Below, piece by piece: positions 1 to 4,420 of a stretch of DNA of 7,067 bases (the first letter of the stretch is position 1; each line of letters begins with the position of its first letter). Source of the stretch: an uncultured Clostridia bacterium. Its GTDB lineage: Bacteria > Bacillota > Clostridia > Monoglobales > Firm-18. The DNA lies in contig CALDNB010000163.1 of NCBI GenBank assembly GCA_937914775.1, positions 1-7,067 of the forward strand, written 5' to 3'. A program made the translations under genes and the position numbers. Under the pieces are notes generated by a model. The model made no database searches and was not told where the DNA came from. It saw nothing but the letters and a program-made list of their open reading frames with translations.

Positions 1-80
1 CAGTTAAGAAGGTGCTGATCCGGGACGGGATCAGCTCAGAAACATCGGAAACCATGGAAGACTTCGATGGAACCAATTGA
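1..80 (+). other. GC-rich left edge with an unidentified open-frame tail
   Basis: One + strand frame is open from base 3 and ends at a TGA at 78-80, giving 25 residues (starts VKKVLIRDG, ends EDFDGTN). I do not recognise it; it could be the C-terminus of a gene lying outside the window or chance. The opposite strand also has an open frame here. Composition is about half G+C, clearly higher than the rest of the window. The stretch holds a perfect 8-bp inverted repeat (14-21 with 28-35) and a weaker one (CATCG 43-47 with CGATG 65-69). It does not match what should precede the SLOG sequence that starts just after it, so it appears to be foreign to that gene: a mobile-element end, a recombination junction or an assembly join. 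Confidence 0.3.
14..35. repeat. Perfect 8-bp inverted repeat with 6-nt loop
   Basis: GCTGATCC at 14-21 is followed by a 6-base spacer and its exact reverse complement GGATCAGC at 28-35. The stem is GC-rich, but no T-run follows, so it is not a standard intrinsic terminator in either direction. It lies in the compositionally distinct left edge and could belong to an element end or be part of coding sequence. Confidence 0.4.
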
Positions 81-314
81 GGAACGGAAAAATGGAAAGA
101 AAAAGACGTCAGGATATATAATGAAATACTTAATAAATGCGACAATTATATATATGTTTCGGAACAGTACACCAAAGACTGTATGCTTAAAAGAAACAGA
201 AAAATGGTGGACTGTGTAAAATATGTTGTTACATACTTAAGGCGTAATTTCGGAGGCAGTGCCTACACAAAAAATTACGCCGAAAGTCAGGGGAAAACAA
301 TTATTTCTTTGTAA
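81..314 (+). pseudogene. 5'-truncated SLOG-family (DUF1273, YpsA-like) gene remnant
   Basis: The frame running to the TAA at 312-314 encodes about 77 residues that resemble the C-terminal part of SLOG/DUF1273 proteins. Visible family features are EKW, then RIYNEIL, YVSEQYT, the conserved C-M-x-KRN-R-x-MVD block and GGSAYTKNYA near the end. Family members are usually about 170-190 residues, so the N-terminal half with the Rossmann-type nucleotide-binding start is missing. No start codon with a ribosome binding site precedes the conserved part, and the same frame has a stop at 78-80. SLOG domains are thought to bind nucleotide-derived ligands; the role of DUF1273 members is poorly known (YpsA of Bacillus affects cell division). 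The gene end overlaps the convergent spoIID end by 14 bp. It is probably a dead remnant; an assembly join is the alternative. Confidence 0.75.
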
Positions 315-1167
315 TTTCCACATCTGTATAATAGTGTGTTAAAATTTCACGGTAATTTTTACCCTGACTTGCCATATAGTTTGCTCCGTACTGGCTCATT
401 CCAACGCCGTGACCGTAGCCGTAGGTTGTAAAGGTTACACCGTCATTTAATGAAATGTCAAAACAGGCAGACCTTAAATTATATAAAGACCTGACCTTTA
501 CTCCCCGCATAGTAACCCCGTAAAGGGTGATTTTGTCAACGCTGTTACCTTTGGTATAAGAAATATTTTCAAAAACAGGTTTGTTAAAATCCGCTTCGGG
601 GTAAGCATTTTTCAAAATTTGTCGAAAATTATCTATGGAATACGAAATTTTTGTTTCGTATTCTTTTTTTACGTCTTCACCCGACGTTTCAACGCTTTTT
701 AAGTAAGGCAGTGGCTTTTGCCAAACGTCTTCGCTGTTTTCCGTTCTGCCACCCCCTGCGGCACTGTGAAATACGGCAGAAATGGGTTCCTTTTGGTATG
801 TAATATATTCTCCTTTTGTGTCCTGTACCGCCCTTTTAATCTTGTCGCAATTTGTCGTAATTTTATAGGCACAGCAACAGGCAGGATTATCGCAGATATC
901 AGCCTCTTTATGAGTGGGATTTTTTAACTTTTCATAAAGGTAAGTTCTGGCGGCAACTGCCTGTGATTTTAAGGCTTCAAAATGAAAACTTTCGGGCATC
1001 TCACCTGCCACAACCCCCGTCAAATAAGCATTTTCAGCCATCTCCTCCACTTGTCCCGTCTTGTGATTTAGTACTCTTATAAACCTTTCTTCGGGCACAG
1101 AACTGTGGTAAAAAAAACACACAAATAAAGCAATTACAAGGAAATAAAAAAGGACAAATTTTTTCAA
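301..1167 (-). CDS. spoIID: Stage II sporulation protein D (SpoIID), peptidoglycan lytic transglycosylase
   Basis: This encodes 288 residues with an N-terminal membrane anchor (about residues 4-20) and an extracytoplasmic SpoIID/LytB domain. SpoIID cleaves denuded glycan strands during engulfment of the forespore, working with SpoIIP and SpoIIM in the mother-cell membrane. Visible family motifs are GEMP with the presumed catalytic Glu56, the following EALKSQAVAARTY helix, HSAAGGGRTE (134-143), and the C-terminal GYGHGVGMSQYGA (250-261) ending in ILTHYYTDVEI. A Cys-rich segment (His86, Cys92, Cys97, Cys98, Cys99) sits where SpoIID binds zinc; a His ligand seems replaced by Cys. The start is TTG at 1167, chosen because a perfect AGGAGG lies 7 bases upstream and the signal segment begins there. 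The protein is shorter than Bacillus SpoIID (about 340 residues). It is divergent from glnA; no convincing sporulation-sigma promoter was found. Confidence 0.88.
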   Translation of the reverse strand: MKKFVLFYFLVIALFVCFFYHSSVPEERFIRVLNHKTGQVEEMAENAYLTGVVAGEMPESFHFEALKSQAVAARTYLYEKLKNPTHKEADICDNPACCCAYKITTNCDKIKRAVQDTKGEYITYQKEPISAVFHSAAGGGRTENSEDVWQKPLPYLKSVETSGEDVKKEYETKISYSIDNFRQILKNAYPEADFNKPVFENISYTKGNSVDKITLYGVTMRGVKVRSLYNLRSACFDISLNDGVTFTTYGYGHGVGMSQYGANYMASQGKNYREILTHYYTDVEITKK

Positions 1168-1174
1168 CTTAAAA

Positions 1175-1180
1175 CCTCCT
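1175..1180 (-). promoter_or_regulatory. Strong ribosome binding site deciding the spoIID TTG start
   Basis: On the minus strand this reads AGGAGG, the full anti-16S match, 7 bases before the TTG at 1167-1165. No in-frame ATG is near this position, so the ribosome binding site fixes the unusual TTG start. Confidence 0.9.
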
Positions 1181-1199
1181 TAAAAAAAGCATAAAAGAC

Positions 1200-1228
1200 T
1201 TGAAATTTTTACAATTTTGTGGTATAAT
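1200..1228 (+). promoter_or_regulatory. Sigma-A promoter of glnA (and probably dnaA)
   Basis: TTGAAA at 1200-1205 and TATAAT at 1223-1228 are separated by exactly 17 bp, with a TG one base before the -10 box (extended -10). Transcription should begin near 1235, leaving a leader of about 37 nt before the glnA ATG, too short for a known riboswitch. As glnA and dnaA are 19 bp apart with no terminator, this is the only clear promoter seen that could also serve dnaA. Confidence 0.85.
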
Positions 1229-1233
1229 GAATC

Positions 1234-1251
1234 CGTGTAAATTTACGTGTA
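1234..1251. promoter_or_regulatory. Operator-like palindrome and direct repeat at the glnA transcription start
   Basis: GTAAATTTAC at 1237-1246 is a perfect 10-bp palindrome. The same stretch is flanked by a direct repeat, CGTGTA at 1234-1239 and 1246-1251, with a 12-bp period. It covers the predicted start of transcription, a usual place for a repressor. It does not fit the 17-bp GlnR/TnrA box (TGTNA-N7-TNACA), so the regulator, if any, is unknown. Confidence 0.4.
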
Positions 1252-1271
1252 GAAAAGGAGTACAAAATACT

Positions 1272-2693
1272 ATGAAAACAGTATCTGATATTCTGGCAAT
1301 TATCAAAGAAAAGGATATAAAAATGGTGGACTTTAAAATGGTTGACATTAACGGTCAATACCGTCACGTTACCATTCCCGCCAAAAACTTTTCTGAAAAA
1401 ACCATGAAAAACGGTATCGGTTTTGACGCTTCAAACTACGGCTATGCTGTTGTTGAAAAGAGCGATATGGTGTTTATCCCCGACCCTGATACCGCAGTGG
1501 TTGACCCTTTCTGTGAAATTCCCACTTTGTCAATGACTGGTAATGCCATGATTATTGACTCGCCAAATAACAGACCGCTTCCGCAGTACCCGAGAAACAT
1601 TGTACTTGCGGCTGAAAAGTATTTAAAAGATTCAGGTATAGCAGACACAATGCTGATACTTCCCGAATTTGAATTTTACCTTTTTGATCAGGTAGGCTGG
1701 AAAGTCAGCCCCGACTGCGTAGGATTTACAGTTGATGCAAAACAGGCACACTGGAACAGCGGTGAAGACGGCCTTGGCAACATTGTTGCAAAACAGAAAA
1801 ACTACCACATTGCCAAGCCCTTTGACGTTTCCTATGACGCAAGAAGTGAAATGTGTATGTTAATTGACGACGCAGGTATCAAACTTAACTACCACCACCC
1901 TGAAGTAGGAGCAGGGGGACAGTTTGAAATCGAGCCGGAACTTGGCAAGATGTCCGAAATGGCAGATGCAACTATGATGATAAAATATATTATTCATAAT
2001 ACTGCCAGAAAATACGGAATGTCTGCAACTTTTATGCCAAAACCCATAATGGGCGAAGCAGGAAACGGTATGCACGTACATATGCTTTTACTAAAAGACG
2101 GTCAGCCTGTCTTTTCAGATGACAACGGCTATTCACATTTGAGCCGTGAAGCCCACTGGTTTATGGGCGGTCTTTTAAAACACATTGCATCACTTTGTGC
2201 AATAACTAACCCAAGCACAAACTCATTTAAACGTCTTGTACCGGGATTTGAAGCACCTGTAACAGTTGGTTATGCAACCTCTAACAGAAGTGCGGTAATA
2301 AGAATTCCCGCTTATGCAAAAGAACCCTCATTAAGACGATTTGAATTAAGAAACCCCGATGCGACCTGTAACCCGTATTTTTGCTATGCAGCAATACTTA
2401 TGGCAGGTATTGACGGAATTAAAAACCAGATAGACCCCCACGAAAACGGCTGGGGACCTTATGACTGTAACCTTTTCCACCTGCCTGAAGAAGAAAAGGC
2501 AAAACTTAAACATTTGCCTACATCTTTGGACGAGGCCCTTGACGCATTGGAAAAAGACAACGACTATTTAACTGCAGGAGGCGTATTCCCTAAAGAGTTA
2601 ATTGATAACTTTATTAAGGCAAAAAGAGCAGAACTAAAAGAACTTGCCGCCATCCCTCATCCTGCGGAATTCGACAAATACTATAATTTATAA
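1272..2693 (+). CDS. glnA: Type I glutamine synthetase
   Basis: This 473-residue enzyme makes glutamine from glutamate, ammonia and ATP, and should form a cytoplasmic dodecamer. The ATG at 1272 is preferred: AAAGGAG lies at 1254-1260, and the longer TTG-start frame from 1200 would begin inside the -35 box. Active-site elements are all present: Asp52 loop, PEFEF with Glu132/Glu134, Glu211, Glu219, GNGMHVHM with His268, KRLVPGFEAP with Arg321 and flap Glu327, NRSAVIRIP with Arg339/Arg344, and RRFELRNPDA with Glu358/Arg360. The C-terminal layout (NL-x-x-LPEEE, AGGVF, PHP-x-EF-x-x-YY) and the extra helical segment resemble the enterobacterial GSI-beta type. At the position of the adenylylated tyrosine of that type (Tyr397 in E. 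coli, NLYDLPPEE) this protein has Phe402, so adenylylation there is not possible. It is 19 bp upstream of dnaA on the same strand. Confidence 0.96.
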   Translation: MKTVSDILAIIKEKDIKMVDFKMVDINGQYRHVTIPAKNFSEKTMKNGIGFDASNYGYAVVEKSDMVFIPDPDTAVVDPFCEIPTLSMTGNAMIIDSPNNRPLPQYPRNIVLAAEKYLKDSGIADTMLILPEFEFYLFDQVGWKVSPDCVGFTVDAKQAHWNSGEDGLGNIVAKQKNYHIAKPFDVSYDARSEMCMLIDDAGIKLNYHHPEVGAGGQFEIEPELGKMSEMADATMMIKYIIHNTARKYGMSATFMPKPIMGEAGNGMHVHMLLLKDGQPVFSDDNGYSHLSREAHWFMGGLLKHIASLCAITNPSTNSFKRLVPGFEAPVTVGYATSNRSAVIRIPAYAKEPSLRRFELRNPDATCNPYFCYAAILMAGIDGIKNQIDPHENGWGPYDCNLFHLPEEEKAKLKHLPTSLDEALDALEKDNDYLTAGGVFPKELIDNFIKAKRAELKELAAIPHPAEFDKYYNL

Positions 2694-2712
2694 GAAAGGA
2701 AGATAACAAAGG

Positions 2713-4050
2713 ATGAATCAGGATGCTATGCACTGGGACGAAGTGTTAGAACTGGTGCGACCAAAGATTTCCACGGCAGGATTCAAAACCTTTTTTGGTA
2801 ACGTTTCACTACTTTACATAAAAAACAACACTATATTTTTAAAATCTAAAAATGAAATTTTTTCAGATATGTATGAAATATATCAGGAGGACATAAATAC
2901 TGCCGTAACTGCTGTATTTAAAAGACCAATGGTAATAAAAATTCTTGTGGAAGAAGAAATTACCGAGGAAATACAGCAAGAAGTTATAAAAAGTGAAGAA
3001 AAAACAAACAGCGAGTATAATTTAAACCCGAAATTTACATTTGAAAATTATGTAGTGGGTAAAAATAATGAATTTGCTTACGCTGTTGCATATTCACTTG
3101 CACAAAACAAACAGGTAAAGGATAACTATAACCCATTTTTTGTTTACGGCGGAAGCGGTCTTGGAAAAACCCATCTTTTACACGCCATAGGAAATGAGAT
3201 TATAAGAAAATATCCCGAAAAGAAAGTAATGTATATTACTTCCGAAAATTTTGTAAATACATTTATTAAAGCAATTGGCAACGACTTACCTGCATTCCGT
3301 GACAAATTCAGAAGAATTGATGTGCTGCTTTTAGACGACATTCAGTTTTTTGCAGGAAAAGAGGGTATGCAGGAGGAATTTTTCAACACCTTTAACGATT
3401 TGGTTGCTGAAAGAAAACAGATTGTGCTTACGTCGGACAGACCTCCACGTGACATTAATCCCTTAGAAGAAAGACTTAAAACTCGCCTTGGCGGAGGAAT
3501 AATGATTGACATTCAGCCTCCCGACTACGAGACACGTCTTGCTATTATTCACTCAAAACTTGAAATAAACAATTTTGAGGGTAAAATTTCGGAAGAAATA
3601 TTTGAAATTGTTGCACGTCAGATTAAATCAAATATAAGAGAATTAGAGGGTGCAATACGTACAATTATTGCCTACAGCGACATTTCTCAGAAAGATATTG
3701 ATATTGACACTGCAAACAAACTTTTAAAAGATTATTTTGTAGAATCACAAAAGAGAAAAATTGATGCGGACTACATTATAAGAGAAGTTGAAAAGCATTT
3801 TAACCTTAAAAATGAAACAATTATAAGCCAGAAGCGTGACAAAATTTCTGCAAGTGCCCGTCAGGTTGCAATGTATATATGCAGAGAATTAACACAACTT
3901 TCTCTTCCTGAAATAGGAAAAGAGTTCGGCGGACGTAATCATGCAACGGTACTTCATAACATTAACAAAATCAGGGAAGAAATGGAAAGTGATTTAAATG
4001 TTATGAATAACGTTAATGAACTTATAAAAAACATCTCGAATGATGAATAA
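2713..4050 (+). CDS. dnaA: Chromosomal replication initiator DnaA
   Basis: DnaA binds DnaA boxes, oligomerises with ATP and opens the origin. The 445 residues contain domain I (about 5-80), a short Glu-rich linker (80-104), the AAA+ domain (105-340) and the DNA-binding domain IV (about 350-445). Seen motifs are Walker A GGSGLGKT (146-153), Walker B LLLDDIQFF (Asp208/Asp209), sensor I TSDRPP (240-245), Arg258 at the arginine-finger position and sensor II NIRELEG with Arg309. In domain IV, Arg375 and Pro399 match E. coli Arg399 and Pro423, but the recognition motif is GGRNHAT (406-412) rather than GGRDHTT, so E. coli Asp433 and Thr435 correspond to Asn409 and Ala411. The arginine-finger loop reads TRLGGGI instead of the common SRFEWGL. 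The ATG follows GAAAGGAAG at 2694-2702. An unpaired TATAAT at 2682-2687 has no -35 box, so read-through from glnA is the likely source of mRNA. Confidence 0.98.
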   Translation: MNQDAMHWDEVLELVRPKISTAGFKTFFGNVSLLYIKNNTIFLKSKNEIFSDMYEIYQEDINTAVTAVFKRPMVIKILVEEEITEEIQQEVIKSEEKTNSEYNLNPKFTFENYVVGKNNEFAYAVAYSLAQNKQVKDNYNPFFVYGGSGLGKTHLLHAIGNEIIRKYPEKKVMYITSENFVNTFIKAIGNDLPAFRDKFRRIDVLLLDDIQFFAGKEGMQEEFFNTFNDLVAERKQIVLTSDRPPRDINPLEERLKTRLGGGIMIDIQPPDYETRLAIIHSKLEINNFEGKISEEIFEIVARQIKSNIRELEGAIRTIIAYSDISQKDIDIDTANKLLKDYFVESQKRKIDADYIIREVEKHFNLKNETIISQKRDKISASARQVAMYICRELTQLSLPEIGKEFGGRNHATVLHNINKIREEMESDLNVMNNVNELIKNISNDE

Positions 4051-4056
4051 ACATAC

Positions 4057-4086
4057 TTATCAACAGATTTGTTAACTTTATCAACA
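4057..4086 (+). promoter_or_regulatory. Two tandem DnaA boxes, 21 bp apart
   Basis: TTATCAACA occurs at 4057-4065 and 4078-4086, both on the + strand and both followed by G. The 21-bp period is two helical turns, placing two DnaA molecules on the same face. A GTTAAC palindrome (4071-4076) lies between them. Each differs from TTATCCACA only at position 6. Confidence 0.8.
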
Positions 4087-4112
4087 GGTTAAAATATTGA
4101 TATATTAGAGTT

Positions 4113-4182
4113 TGTCCTGTTTTTTAACAGTATTAAAAAATTATTTGTAAACACTGTTAAAATTTTACTTTTAAAAAGGACA
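4113..4182. repeat. Nested imperfect inverted repeat in oriC
   Basis: The inner arms TTTTAACAGT (4122-4131) and ACTGTTAAAA (4153-4162) are perfect 10-bp inverted copies 21 bp apart. Outside them lie TGTCCT (4113-4118) and AGGACA (4177-4182), also inverted. The outer and inner arms are unequally spaced on the two sides (3 and 14 bases), so a single continuous hairpin would be bulged. It lies between the two box clusters and is probably protein-binding or structural; it lacks the GC stem and T-run of an intrinsic terminator for dnaA. Confidence 0.5.
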
Positions 4183-4184
4183 GG

Positions 4185-4211
4185 TTATAAACAAAGTTGT
4201 GATTATTAACA
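4185..4211 (+). promoter_or_regulatory. Two variant DnaA boxes
   Basis: TTATAAACA at 4185-4193 and TTATTAACA at 4203-4211 each differ from TTATCAACA only at position 5. Both are on the + strand, 18 bp apart. They are weaker candidates than the exact copies, because single matches in such AT-rich DNA are less informative. Confidence 0.55.
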
Positions 4212-4230
4212 TACAATAACTTTCATTTTT

Positions 4231-4239
4231 TGTTGATAA
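4231..4239 (-). promoter_or_regulatory. DnaA box, minus orientation
   Basis: The + strand reads TGTTGATAA, the exact reverse complement of TTATCAACA. It faces the + strand boxes on its left. Confidence 0.75.
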
Positions 4240-4268
4240 AAGAAAAAAATAAAAATTGCTGTTAATCC

Positions 4269-4294
4269 TGTTTATAACAAAATTTTTATCAACA
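4269..4294. promoter_or_regulatory. Opposed pair of DnaA boxes
   Basis: TGTTTATAA at 4269-4277 is a minus-strand TTATAAACA, and TTATCAACA at 4286-4294 is on the + strand. The first forms a 10-bp inverted match with 4184-4193 (GTTATAAACA). The exact box at 4286 is the last strong one before the presumed unwinding region. Confidence 0.65.
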
Positions 4295-4306
4295 CATTTT
4301 TCATAA

Positions 4307-4330
4307 GGCAGTTTACTTACTGCCAGTAAG
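4307..4330. repeat. Overlapping alternative palindromes in oriC
   Basis: CTTACTG-C-CAGTAAG at 4316-4330 is a perfect 7-bp inverted repeat with a single central base. It overlaps a second one, GGCAG (4307-4311) with CTGCC (4320-4324), so the two hairpins exclude each other. This is one of the few relatively GC-containing islands in the gap and sits between the last DnaA box and the triplet run. It looks like an operator or a binding site for an origin regulator; it does not match a Spo0A box. Confidence 0.5.
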
Positions 4331-4340
4331 AGAAAAAAGG

Positions 4341-4367
4341 TTGTTAACAGGTTTAACAGGGTATAAT
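4341..4367 (+). promoter_or_regulatory. Candidate promoter for dnaN
   Basis: A perfect TATAAT lies at 4362-4367 with TTGTTA at 4341-4346, only 15 bp apart, so the -35 match is sub-optimal. A transcript would start near 4374 and reach the dnaN ATG at 4421. It overlaps the proposed unwinding element, so transcription and origin opening would affect each other. No better promoter was seen in the gap. Confidence 0.4.
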
Positions 4368-4385
4368 AATAATAGTAATAAAATA
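4341..4385. other. Probable DNA unwinding element with DnaA-trio-like triplets
   Basis: Two degenerate box-like copies ending AACAGG (TTGTTAACAGG at 4341-4351 and TTTAACAGG at 4352-4360) lead into a short G tract (4359-4361). Six in-phase triplets TAA TAA TAA TAG TAA TAA follow at 4364-4381. This matches the arrangement known in Bacillus, where DnaA boxes, a small GC-rich spacer and repeats of 3'-(G/A)AT-5' direct strand opening. The assignment is by analogy; AT-rich DNA can yield such triplets by chance. Confidence 0.6.
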
Positions 4386-4406
4386 TAAAGTAATTTAGTT
4401 TTATAT

Positions 4407-4412
4407 GGGAGG
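4407..4412 (+). promoter_or_regulatory. dnaN ribosome binding site
   Basis: GGGAGG lies 8 bases before the dnaN ATG at 4421 and fixes that start. Confidence 0.85.
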
Positions 4413-4420
4413 AAAAAAAT

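Larger units (their letters stand above)
4051..4420. other. oriC: Replication origin oriC (dnaA-dnaN intergenic region)
   Basis: This 370-bp gene-free, extremely AT-rich region lies between dnaA and dnaN, the usual origin position in Firmicutes. It contains seven DnaA-box-like 9-mers (TTATNAACA), four of them identical TTATCAACA, five copies of TTAACAG on both strands, inverted repeats at 4113-4182 and 4307-4330, and a triplet run at 4364-4381 next to a small GC tract. No canonical TTATCCACA occurs in it. As dnaA is only 19 bp from glnA and no boxes were seen in the 1168-1271 gap, the origin looks like one compact region rather than the two-part layout of Bacillus. Confidence 0.9.

Noticed and set aside
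1205..1235. Sporulation-sigma promoter for spoIID on the minus strand
   Set aside because: CATTATAC-like sequence is only a loose match to the sigma-E -10 box and no matching -35 was seen.
1200..1271. Longer glnA start at the TTG at 1200
   Set aside because: That TTG is the -35 box of the glnA promoter; the extra 24 residues are unlike the family, and the ATG at 1272 has a good ribosome binding site.
1235..1271. Riboswitch or glutamine-sensing leader before glnA
   Set aside because: The predicted leader is only about 37 nt and shows no stable stem.
2682..2687. TATAAT as a dnaA promoter
   Set aside because: It encodes the conserved C-terminal Tyr-Tyr-Asn of GlnA and has no -35 box 16-18 bp upstream.
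4113..4182. Intrinsic terminator after dnaA
   Set aside because: The inverted arms are AT-rich, bulged and far apart, without a compact GC stem followed by a T-run.
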